From Ulota crispa (Eukaryota > Streptophyta > Bryopsida > Orthotrichales > Orthotrichaceae), in the NCBI GenBank assembly GCA_963920765.1, contig OY987243.1:12338001-12402000 (forward strand): DNA of 64,000 nt, given 5' to 3'. Every line of letters begins with the position of its first letter. The first letter of the stretch is position 1. The position numbers and the translations under genes are program-made. The notes below the pieces were generated by a model. It saw only the letters and a list, made by a program, of their open reading frames with translations, made no database searches and was not told the DNA's origin. Below, in pieces: positions 1-11,424 of this stretch.

Positions 1-1858
1 TTTATTGATCAAATTTTTGTTACTTAAGGGGATATTTTTTAGCATGGAAGATGTGCATATGGATGTTTCCTTTGTACCCATGAAATCAAATCTCAAAAAT
101 TCATCACCAATTGTTTTTAATAAAATACCATGTAAAACCATGGAATTTTGCTTTAAAATTTCACCACAAATGAAGTTTTGCTTTTCTGAAAATGATATTT
201 GGTATGCTTGATTGGGATTACGTAAGGATGCAATGATAAATTTTTGGACAAAAATGCACCATCCGTACTCCAAGTTTCATTAAAAAATATGAATGCCTCA
301 AAACGGCAGTTCGTAAGACTAATGGACCCGACTGTACTTGCAGTTTTTTTTCTGTGCAAAGTGATGCAAAGTGATAACAGACGTTACTAGTGAGTTTTCA
401 CTTACCATCTGGTCTTATTGAATTTGTACGGATTGGTTGTCTGCATAACTTCCAAAAAAGATGGTGCAAAAAGCAAGAATTCAAGGGATCTCATCTCAAT
501 TATCTTTTGCTTAACAAGTATAAAATCAAGGGAAAACATCAAAAATACCCCTCAATTCTTTCAAAATATCAAATATACCCATGTATTAGTTGAAATATCA
601 AAAATACCCTTGGCTTTATGTAGAAATATCAATTTTACCCCTAGTCATCTTTGAGAATATCATTAATACCCCTAGTTTTTTGTGCCTCTTCACTTGCAAT
701 TTTTTTTCAACATCAAAATGTCAACAAAAAGTTCTATGTAATCATTGCAATGGCTTTGACCACAATAGACTTACATGCAAACACCGTATATAGAGCTCAT
801 AGAGCTTGCTTCCAAGATTTGGCTTACATTCATCTTACATCTAATTTTTGTAATTTCTATTATCATCCAAGTATTTACAAAAATTTGCAAAAAGAGGCAC
901 AAGAGAGTTGGGGATATTTCATGATTCAAACGGTACAAGGTATGTTTGATGTTTCATAATAATTGAGAGTCCCAAAAAACTAAGGGTATGATTGATATTC
1001 CTACACAAAGCTAGGGATATTTTTGATATTTTGAAAGAATTGAGGGGTATTTTTCATATTTTCTCTAAAATCAAACATTGAAAATGAATGATTCTCTAGT
1101 TTCTGGCTAAAGTTGGATTGATACTGGCAGGAGAGTTGACAATGTTGAAGGGGGTTTGTAAAGCTCAAAGATAATTGGTTTGTTGTGAGGACGGTTTTGC
1201 TTGCAGAATCGACAGTTTTTGCAAGCGAAACCCAACTTCTCTTCTCACGTAAATTTTTTGATTTTTACACACTAGAGGGTTTCTAAGATTGTTGTATTGA
1301 GGGAATTCCTTGAGGTTTCAAAGGTGGTGAAAATTTCGCACTTCTAAAAGGGGCATTTTTTGCGGTTTGGTTATCACATTTTTGTACCACGGGTAATAGA
1401 GTGTACCTTTACACTCCACTCCAAATTTTCACAATTTTTTTGATATTAAACCGCCTTTGGTGGGTCCGGGAAGTGATCCATGTTGCCGTGAGAGGCCTTT
1501 AAAGTGAGGGTTTTAAATCTCGTAGAAAAGAACACAATTTTCTCAAGGTTTTTTTTGCAAGAAAAATAAAGTCCTCTTGCACTATTCACAAGTCCTCTTC
1601 TTGTGAGAAGTCAAAATTGTTTTATGCATTGTGGGAAGTGCGCAAAAGTGCTAAGCATGGGCTCTCTTACGTAAGAAAATAAGGGAGCCAGCGAGAAAAT
1701 TCAAATGTTCTTTCTTTCTTGCAAATGGCTTGGAGGGCAAAATAGCCGCACTTGCAAACAGTACTATGCTTTTGAACCTCCCAATTGAGAGCTTAAAACC
1801 TCCCCTCCCTCTTGTTTTTTTCAAACTTTTGCCTGCACTGGAGTATGAATGAATGCAG
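1..1858. other. non-coding, probably intron or 5' region of the + strand protease gene
   Basis: No exon with a DTGS motif or signal peptide could be recognised. The stretch holds the foldback element at 530-1065. Positions 1-260 share short phrases with the foldback at 25.2-26.1 kb (for example GCTTGATTGGGATT), so this may be a fragment of the same family. Confidence 0.4.
530..1065. mobile_element. foldback MITE, about 535 bp
   Basis: The left arm reads CATCAAAAATACCCCTCAAT and the right arm is its imperfect reverse complement (TTGAGGGGTATTTTTCATAT). Further matching blocks (AATACCCCTAGTTTTTTGTG inward; AAGAGGCACAAGAG on the opposite arm) continue the foldback. No coding capacity and no clear target duplication. 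Confidence 0.7.
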
Positions 1859-4800
1859 GGACCCAATGGAATGTATGAGGCTAAGCGCGGATCAACCATG
1901 AAGTGCTTAGGAGACACGGCTGATTTATGCGCTGAGCTTCAAGACCAAAGCGAGGAAAAGTGCACTGACAATAATCAGTATGAATGCCCGGTCTTCATCC
2001 AGTATGCGGACTTGACCACCATTGTGGGCGTTTTTATCATAGACAGCATGACTTTGCCCTTGCAGGACAAGAGTGAAGTGGATGTCCACGCCTATTTTGG
2101 GTACTTTTTTTCATCGTTTCTTTCTCATATGTTGTTCCTTGATTGCATTATGCTGCATCATAGACCGTGCAAGGTACAGTGATGCTTGGATTAGGTCAAC
2201 CTTTGTAAGAGTAATATTTGGGTTTTGTCAAGGTCTCATTTTTTTCTTCTGTGTTTTGGGCTTGGTTAAAAGGAATGTTTGTTTGCGGTCAATGCTTGGA
2301 TATGGTCAACGCTTTTTCTTGTCCGAGACATTGACCTCTTTTCTGGCCTGAAACATTGACCTTTTTCCTTGTCAGAGATATTGACCTTATTGAGCATCAC
2401 TGTAGTAGAATCACGACAGACCTTAAAGTCATCAAACAAGGATACACGAATGATGCAAGAGCGTCAAGGTGGGTTTACAGAGATCTTACTTCACATGAAG
2501 CAATTGATCTTTAATGACTTACTAACAACGCAGTGAGTACAGGCAAGATTCCTCAAAGAACTTTAACCATCAAGGATACATTGATGATGCAAGAGTTTCA
2601 AGATTTTTTCTCTTCAAGGTTGTGCATTCTGCAATCCGCATTGATGAGGGTTGACAACTTTCACGTTTAAACAACATTTTAGGTTTTGGTGGACAACTTA
2701 AGAATCACAAAAAAAAAGAAAAGAAAGATATCAAATATAGAGGTGAGGCGTGCATGGCATTACCAATCACAATAAAGTAACAACCACATGAGGAGTCAAT
2801 TGGAGACACGGGACTATAACTAAATGATTCTTCAATCTTCTCATGTGCACATTGCAAGCAAACTTGAAAAGCTTTGGGATGACCTATATTGAGTCAAATT
2901 GAAGGACCCCATCCAAGATTACCACAACCAAGTTGTACTCTTGTACAAAGAATTTTCTGTGAACACCAAGCCCCTTGAGTTGGGTATGTTGTTTTGCCCC
3001 TAAGTGCTCAATCAACCATTTTTTGGTTGCTATCCTTTTTAGCAAGATGCAAAAAAAAAAAAAAAATTATACAAAAATAAAATAAAATTTCAGACAAGAA
3101 AGGAAGCCTACTTTCCAACCCAATTTGAATCATGTCAATCCAAGTTAAACTTCACCAAGGAAATTTTGCAAAGACAAACTTTTGAGCAATTGTTACTACC
3201 ATAAAATTTACTATTTTGAGGAACTAATGATGTTCTCTCCTTTGGAAAGATTACTTTTTTACATTTTAGAAAAGAATGTCTATTTTTAACCAATCATACC
3301 AAATTTTAAACTTTGTGAATAAAATTTGTAATTTTGATGAATAATAAATGATGAATATTTCTAAATTCATTAAATTAGAGTCCAAAACCTTTTTTGAATG
3401 TTTGACCATATGAATAACTATTAAACATCATGAATTCAATATCCTAGTTTTTTCTTTTGAAGCAAACTTCATCAAAATTACAAAAGTATCATTTTATAGC
3501 GCCCCCTTACCCCCTCAGTCATTTACAAGTTAAGGGTTGATCTCTCAGAAGTTGTACTATCATATCAACAAACATGTATGTGTAACAAACATTTATGAGT
3601 GCTTCATTGAAATTGTTCGAGTATGGTTAACGAATATAATCTCAAAGGTTGTGGCATAGACAATGAGAATTACTTACATGCACTTGATTAGAATGGTGTA
3701 GTTACAGAAATGGTAGTATTTAGAAATGGTAGTATTTCTAAATTTGGGGGAAAACTTGACTTTTGGGACTAGGAAAAACTCGACTTTGAGATTTGGAAAA
3801 AACTTGACTTTTGGGCTTTTGTATTTTGTATTCTCGAAAGAGTATTTAGTGAATACTCTGTTGAGGATGTAAAACTCAAACGTCCCAAAACCAGGTTTTC
3901 CTCCAATTTAATGAAAAAAACCTTGGTGAGGTCAGATCAGGAAAGCATTTTGAATTTGGAGAAATTGCAAATTAAGAAAGAGATGAGACTCAAGAACGTT
4001 TTTACTTCTAAAAGATGATATTCTAGGGGCTAAATGAAGACATTTGTATTAGTTTGTAATTGTTTCAATGCATCAAACAAGAGCACATTTGCATTTCTTA
4101 AAGTTATTGTTTTTGTGCTTGAACTCAGTTCATATTGCTGTTTAAATGAATATAAGGATTTATGAGAATGATAGACACTCAGGCAAAGGACATGTTTTTC
4201 ATTGTTGCAAATATAAGCTATTCCAGATGGATAAAAGCATCATGTGCAAATACAAATCATGACACGAGTCTATGTTATACGGACCTTAGAGTATGTGTGC
4301 AGCCAAAATGAAAATACAAGATGTACATTTTGAATCTACTATTAGAAAATGGAACCCAAAACAACACTTTTGTTGATTCACATATCTTGATTTGGACATT
4401 TTTGAACAACATTGTGTTGATTGAAACATGTTTGGATTGATCAAGACCGTTTGATTTGGGTCTGTTTCTCTACTAACAATGTTATTTTTGTGGTATTTTT
4501 GCTAGATGTGGAACGGAAAGTCATGATGGCCCGTCAAGTGTTGAACTTATTACCGATGGTATTATTGGTTTGGGTAATTGCAAGTCAACTCTTCCGTATC
4601 AGTGGTTTGATAAGAATCTTATTAGCCAAATTGTGGTTAGTTTTTGTATAGCAAAAACCATGGAGCCTGTAATGGAAAGAGCAAAAGTAGGGTATGTTGC
4701 TGTTGGGATTGATTTCAATGAGAAGTTTGAAGAAGGTAGCTCGACTTACACGGCTTGGGCACCATTAATTCTTCAACGTGAATAGTGAGAATCTTGCCTT

Positions 4801-7800
4801 AATAACACTTGAACACAATTCTTGCCATTAAATGTGTAGTTGGTTTTTGTTTTTTATGAACTAAAATGCATGACATTTATAGCCACCTAAATTGTTGCAC
4901 CAAGAAATATTGAAACACGTTTACAACCTATTAGTTCAAATGCAATTTTACTCATAAAAAAAGAATAGAAACTAAGTTCCATCTTGGTGGTCTTAAATTT
5001 TGATAGCTTTTTTTATAGAGCTATAGACTAGTTGCTCAAATTTGGGAGTTGCTAATTATTAATGTCATGCATTTTATCAATCTTGAAAACAAGGCTTATA
5101 TCAACAACAGATTTAATCAACTATGGACATGCAATTCTTAATTATGTTTGCAAAACACAAGGAGATCTTTTGATGTTGAGTTGAATAAATCACTCAATGT
5201 TTTGCATTCAATATGTGCAAAATATTTAGAAAACCTCTCAAAAGCGTTGTTCATTAAATTGGTAAAAACGGAGGTACCATTTTGTACTCCACCTTAAACC
5301 CAAAAAGTCACCTTAAACCAGATTCAAAGGTATCAGATTTAGTTTGAGCCACTAAGATTTTTTCCCTCGCAAATTCCTCCTCTCAAGTGAGGACATAAGT
5401 ACCAAAAAAAACATTGAGCTTGATTTTAGGAGGCCTCCTAAAACCTTCAAAAGTCCCAAAATGTAAGCTTTTTACCAATTTAACAAATAACGCGTTCTCA
5501 GTGTTTTGCATATGGATTATTATTTCCCAAATTTTTATAATCCAAGATTAGTTAGATATGTCATATTATTTGTCTTCAGACATTTTGGATGTTTTCCAAT
5601 ACTTTGCAATTTACTTTTTCTCAAAAGTTTTTTTGCCTCTTTTGATTGGACATATTTCTAAGCATTTTGCAAGTATTTTTGGATGTATTGCAAGTATTCT
5701 CTAATGTTTTGTAAACTAAAGCAATTCTTGAATTGTTACTTATGGACTAAAGGATAGTATGAACTTAACCAAATGTGGCATATATGGACTATATGAATAA
5801 TTAAGGACTTGCTATGTTCCTACTGTTTTGCATGTAGCTCCTAGTATTTTTCATATACCACTCCCAAAAAATGGAACTCAAACCAACCTTGTTTTGTTGA
5901 TTTGGACATTTTGAACAAAGCTGTGTTGATTGGGACGTGTTTGTGTTGGTTAGTACCTCTTGATTTGGGTTGTATGTGTTGAGATATATCTCACAATGTT
6001 TTGCGTGTATCTTTTGATATTTTGGAAACCAACAAAAGTCAAATTGGTTTGTAGATTGATATGTATGGACTATGGATAATCCATAAGTAGTTTAAATATG
6101 TTACAATGAATAAATATTTTTTCTAAGAGACTTTATTTTGATGTGATTTTTGTTGTGGGTATAGTGCACATTGTGCCTATACAATAAACCTATTATTCAT
6201 CACATTTCTAGGGAGCACTTTTAAGCCTCAAGCAAATGGGATTCCAATGATAATTGACACTGGGAGTGAGAGGACTTTTCTAGAAGGTGAATTGTATGAC
6301 CCTCTATTAAAAGCGGTGCGTACCATGCATATTTTGAAATTTTATCTTTATTGAAACAAACTATTTAACATTTTTAATGATACTTTATACGTTTTTATTT
6401 ATTTATTTATTGTTCATTTCAATATATGGAGGTTACAAATTTTTACAATATAAAATGTGTGTTATTGTAATTGAATGAATTTTTGTGTTGAGGGCGGAAC
6501 ATTCCAACTCAAATTCTAGTCAAAAACTTAGGGAGCAGCTTGCATTATATGCCACTGACATAGGCTATGTTGAAGTGGGTGATGACCCTAAAACATATGC
6601 ACTTGAACACCGATTATGTTGGGAGCCTCCTAGAAAGTCTAGGAAAACTAAAAAGGTCTATATTTTCTATATCAATAAAACCTTGCTAATCATATATTTA
6701 TGCTCTTATATTGACAAGTATGCCTTGCATACACTTTGCACCATCTCTCTTATAATTTGGTGACTTTTCAAGTGATTTTTCATCCTCCCTTTCTCTTCCT
6801 TTTCCTCTCCTTTCCTCTTTTCTTTTTGAATTTTGAATTTTGGGTGACAAACAACCACCCAATGCTTGACACCCAATACTTGATAATTTGTTGCATTTTG
6901 CCTACATGGCAATACTTTATGAAAGACTTGGCACTGAAAAGGGTGGGGTTTCCCTAAACATTTGGGTGAACTATTTTGCTAGGCCCAACTTTCACCTCAA
7001 GTCCCATCAATATTTTACATAGAACACTCATAACTTTCTCTAATACTCTTTTTTATCCTTAATAACCCAATGAACTAGGATTTTGCATGGAGATGGAACT
7101 TGCAAAGATGGACATGGGTGGTTTTCAAGGATGCTTTGTTGTACATTTTTATGTTCTCTCATCCCAAAATTGAATTTTTTGCACCAACTTGGTGCTCAAA
7201 ACTTTTTGGTTTTCTCATGTTGAAATCTTGATTTAATGTGAGAAAACCTTCAAAAAATAACTACATAGATAAAACTGAGTTTTATTAGAGGCTTGAAACC
7301 CCCAAACTATGTACATTTCTAATAAATGTGACATGCTAATGTATGGATGAAATTGTAATGCTCAAGAGGATGTGATAAGATGTGCAGGGCAAAGAAACAT
7401 CACCGATGAATGATTTTCCATTGCTAAAATTTTTCATTGAAGGAGAAGTGGATGACTCCGGTGGTGATGTCATACTTGATCTGAATGTTCAACCAGATGG
7501 CTATTTGGAATGGGAAGTAAGTTAACTCTGAAACCTAACCCTCAAAACCTAATTAGCCCAATTTTTGCTAACTATTTTGCAATCTACTTTTTTGCAACAC
7601 ATGTTTTTGCAACCCATTCTAAGCTTTTGTTACACAAAAGCATTTTGAGTGTAATTGTTGGTTTTGGAAGTACTTTGTCAAGGTATTTTGTATAACGCTG
7701 CAATCAGTTCTAACGTTTCTAGAATGTACACTTTAGTTGGAGTGTATAGAAAAAAAGAGGGAAACCTTTACAGAAAAGGAAGTTTAGTTTAAGAATTGTA

Positions 7801-10800
7801 CTCAAAAAACAACCTTATGGACAATAAAAACAAAAAAACAACTCAAAATATCAATACAATGAGATAAGCACATTTAAAATCTTTCTCATATGGTGTATTG
7901 AACTACTCCGCATAAACTACCCAAAGTCCACAAACAACAATCCAAAATCAAACCTAACCTTACAAGTTTGCAAAATATTGAGAAAAAGATTGAGAGCATC
8001 TAGAGATACATACAAAACATGGGGAGGTCTCTAAATGTTTCAAGAGCATAGAAAATCCACAATTATACATATAATTCATACGTTGGTTGGCAGCTGATTT
8101 CTTTCCAAAGATCAATACTTTGTTTGCAATCAAAAATACAAATAACATGAGTCTTGAGTTTTGTAAATCCATGATAATATGTTGGTGATTGTATTAGAAG
8201 ATGTTACCTTGCAAATATAATCTAAATTTCTAGAACAACAATCTATGTTCACACATCAACTTTACGATATTCCTCCACACTAAACACAAAAAAATAATAT
8301 ACATGGTTAATAAATGGAGAGACCTTGAGATTGTTAAAGGTAGTTTATTGGTTTTAACTTGCCTTTGATTACAAGAGCTTATGGATGATTATGGACTCAT
8401 CTTTAATTACCACCTTAAAAAATCATAGTTTTTTCAAACTAGACCCAAATAATGCTAATCAACAAATTTTGAAATTCTACAACAAACACCAATGAGATCC
8501 AACAATACTGAGAAAATTAAATAATAACAACCATGCTTTGAAAGTTATTAGGTTTTTAGGTGTAGTTGATTTGTTTGAAGGTATTTAACGTGTAGTTTTG
8601 CTCTTTTCTAATGTAGGCAGCTGAAAAAAGATTGTGTGTAAATATTAACAAAGAAGATAATCCTATACCAATGCAAAATTTTGGAGGTAAATAATCCCAA
8701 GTCTTTGATAATATTTGTATCTATGCTAACTGAACACATATTGATATTCATAAGAACGCTGCTAATTTTATAACATGAGTTTGTATTGCCAGCACTTTGC
8801 TCCATCTCACATGCTTCTTTTCTCTTCTTTTGTTTGTCTAGTCCAACTTGTATGTCTCTCTTCTTTCCATTTTCATCCTCCCTTTCTAGATGACTACATT
8901 TTGTGAGTTTAAAATGGTGGCCATGAGCAATGAGCCAAGACATTGTGAGCGGTAACCAATTTTGAGTTCAAAATCAATGGAAAAACAAAGAAAAAACAAG
9001 TATTTCAAGAGATGAAACTTTAAAATGCATAATTATAGGGCCTTATGTACAAAATTTTAGAATTCAATATTTTGACAAAAAAATTTAGGCTTAAGAGTCA
9101 TGGATCTTTGCTCAAGGTGTAACATCCCCCCCCTTCCTTGCTTATTCCTCTTCCTCCCTTACTTGATAGAGAATTTCAAATTTTTCTTTACTAATATACA
9201 CTTGATGCTTTATGTATTACCTCATTTTTCCAATTGCAAAACCTAATGGAGCTTGCAATGATTTTCTTTAGCATTTTAATGTAGTCATAAGTGTAAATTG
9301 ATGCAATTATGCACACCACATTTGCAAATTGGAAGTTGTAATGTTCATACTACATAAAAAGTAACAAATATGAAGCAATTGACATTCATGAGCTAAGGTC
9401 CCAATCTTGGAATAAAAATTGTAGTATTAAATGAACTCATTTGAATCACAATAGGATTGAAAAAGAAAAAAATAGTCTTTACAAATAATGGACTATTTAA
9501 CCTTCTGTCTTCTAGTAGATTGTTTGATGTAGATACCAAAACTTTAAAACATAGAGATACAAACTCAAAATATTGTGATTTTGACAAACAACCAAAAGTT
9601 TGAAAATAACACGATTTACTGAAGAATTCAAAAAAAAATCTTAAATTTTAGCTTAGTGTTTTTCCATACTCTTATCTTCAAATACATTCCTCAAGTAAGT
9701 GGGTCCTTAAAAACTCAATCCTTGAATCAAATCAATGAGTGTAATTATAAACCAAGAAACACAGTATTTTTATGAAATCTATTGATGACTTATTACATGC
9801 CACATGATGTTCTTTCCCATTGAAGATAAGATAGTTGTTGATATTTTAGTGGGATAAATCTTATCACGTTAGATCATTTGAATCCTTATAAATTTGCACC
9901 TTCAAAGATGTGAAGCATTGGAATGATGAAACCAAGGATGTGATGATTGAAAATAAAAACATGCAAAATACTTAAACTATATTCTTCATATCTTTCGTTG
10001 TCTTATTTTTCAAATTTTGCTAAGTAACTATAACTGCATGTCTAACCAAAAATTGAATTATAGATTTATCGGGATTAAATTACTACATGGAAGTTGAAAT
10101 GTCTCATTAAATCTTTGAGTTGTACCACTTTAAAGCATAGAAGGGAGAATGCAAGTTAGAAAATTAGAGAATTTTTTCTAAAATGTAAAAAATACAGCAA
10201 TCCTGCAAATTACTAAAATATACTTTCTATTTAGCCTTTCTTTCAAAAGAAAATCTAAATTGCAAATGAATTATAATTTAACCTTCATTTATGGATACCC
10301 ACAAAGTTTATCATATTTTTATAGGTACCCTTGCTTTTTCACAGAAACTTCACAAATACCCTTGACCACAATTTTTAGGCTTTTGTTTTGTTGTACATCT
10401 CAAATCCTTTTTCCTCTGTTCGCACACTACTTTCCTTTTATGCATATGCACAAAGGAAGAAAGGAAGTGACATGCACAACAAAACAAAAGCTTGAAAGTT
10501 TTGGTCCAAGAATATTTGTGAAATTTCTAAAAAAGCAAGGGTACCTATGAAAATATGGCAAACTTCAGGGGTACCCATGAAACTTTCCCATGAAATCATA
10601 ATGAGACGCAATTGCACAAGTGCATGCAACTTTATGTTGGTGTAGTTTTTTATTAAAAAAAACTGGAATAGTAGTTGTAATCTTGAAAAAAAAGGTATAT
10701 TTTCATGTTCACCAGCATTGAGGTCAAACCTTGGGTGCTATTGCATAAAAGTTAATGTATTTGTAATGGTTAAACTTTGGTTTAGTTTTCGATAAGCCAC

Positions 10801-11205
10801 TAATTATGTGAGCAACAAAGTAAATTCAACAGTTTTTTAATTTTGTAAGATTGACATTATGTACATTTGTTGATACATTTTAGAGTTGTATGTCCTAAGA
10901 TGTCTTTATAATTCTAGTACAATCTTGAATGGTAATTCAGATATCCATTAATAATTGGCAGCTACTTTTTCTTTCAAATTCTCTTTGGGTTTAACTTTAT
11001 GTTGCCTACAATATACAACATGTAGTTCCAAGGTGCCCTTTGTAAATCCAATATTAGTTCACCAATATTATGTGTCTTTCATCTTGCAATGACTTTCCTA
11101 ATGTGTTTTATGTTTTCAGCTCACTCATTGAAAGAACATCTATTTGTACTTGATTTTGATAATCAAAGGATTAGATGGCTACCAGATACATGTGAGCTAC
11201 CATAG
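1859..11205 (+). CDS. A1-family aspartic protease, APCB1/Asp1-like, 5'-partial in the window
   Basis: Exons rebuilt from homology and splice sites: 1859-2100, 4506-4784, 6165-6315, 6539-6655, 7388-7516, 8617-8686 and 11120-11205. Together they give 1074 nt, or 357 codons plus TAG, in frame throughout with GT-AG introns. Seen: GPNGMY start of the cysteine-rich segment; flap region FIQYADLTTIVG with the flap Tyr (residue 49 of this model); ITDGIIGLG; the strand AYTINLLFITFLG; second catalytic motif IIDTGSERTFL (Asp 205); LCW; and a C-terminal strand HLFVLDFDNQRIRWLPDTC. Pepsin-like enzymes need two catalytic Asp; the exon with the first DTGS is not found between 1 and 1858 and probably lies to the left of the window. 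Each exon has a counterpart in the inverted paralogue at 11425-24480. The family cleaves proteins in the secretory pathway or apoplast; the substrate is unknown. The acceptor at 6539 was chosen because it gives exactly 28 residues to the CW motif, as in the paralogue. Confidence 0.88.
4334..4480 (+). mobile_element. CACTATTAG-type repeat, copy 1
   Basis: It starts CTACTATTAGAAAATGGAAC, followed by CAACACTTTTGTTGATT and GAACAACATTGTGTTGATT. The same succession of phrases occurs near 5865, twice at 13027-13256, and inverted at 24524-24657. It lies in the second visible intron of the + strand protease, just before exon 4506-4784. Termini resemble CACTA-type ends. Confidence 0.5.
5244..5493. mobile_element. 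MITE with GCCATATTTGTTAAATTGG-type ends, copy 1
   Basis: The left end (GCGTTGTTCATTAAATTGG) and the right end (CCAATTTAACAAATAACGC) are inverted repeats. The interior (CACCTTAAACCCAAAAAGTC ... GATTTTTTCCCTCGCAAATT) is shared with the copy at 60878-61141. Confidence 0.75.
5862..5965 (+). mobile_element. CACTATTAG-type repeat, copy 2 (degenerate)
   Basis: It carries the same phrases as the copy at 4334: AAAATGGAACTCAAACCAAC, TTGTTGATTTGGACATTTTG, TTGATTTGGGTTG. The ends are eroded. Confidence 0.45.
8687..11119. other. last intron of the + strand protease
   Basis: A 2433-bp AT-rich intron bounded by GTAAAT and TTTTCAG. Apart from the foldback MITE at 10285-10586 I see no gene or structured element. 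Confidence 0.6.
10285..10586. mobile_element. foldback MITE, about 300 bp, copy 1
   Basis: Arms: ATAGGTACCCTTGCTTTTTC on the left and AAAAAGCAAGGGTACCTATG on the right, plus ACAATTTTTAGGCTTTTGTT against AAGCTTGAAAGTTTTGGTC. A second copy lies at 11638-11963, in the last intron of the opposite-strand paralogue. Confidence 0.75.
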
Positions 11206-11424
11206 TTTTTGAATTTACTTATAAAAATTCAAGAATTCTCTTACTTATTTTTCACATCAACCAAATTTATTTCAAAAGCTCTAAAGACAACATAATTGTT
11301 GGATTTCTTCACCTTTCAAGGATTGTATTGATAAGTTGGATTGACTTTGAAACAAACTATACTTAATGGTCAACACATCTATCATATAACGTTTTAGACT
11401 AGTTAAATGTATACCATTTGTATA

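Noticed and set aside
1117-1131. ATTGATACTGGCAGG as the missing IDTGS exon of the + strand protease
   Set aside because: It would read IDTGR, has a stop (TAA) just before it in frame and no resemblance to the conserved flanks.
4778-4785. Donor at 4778 (GTGAAT) joined to an acceptor at 6212
   Set aside because: It keeps frame but drops the conserved strand before the second Asp; donor 4785 (GTGAGA) with acceptor 6165 keeps frame and restores that strand.
6316-6538. A GC-AG intron joining exon 6165-6317 to an acceptor at 6493
   Set aside because: Ordinary sites (donor GT at 6316, acceptor before 6539) fit the phase and give the same 28 residues to CW as the paralogue.
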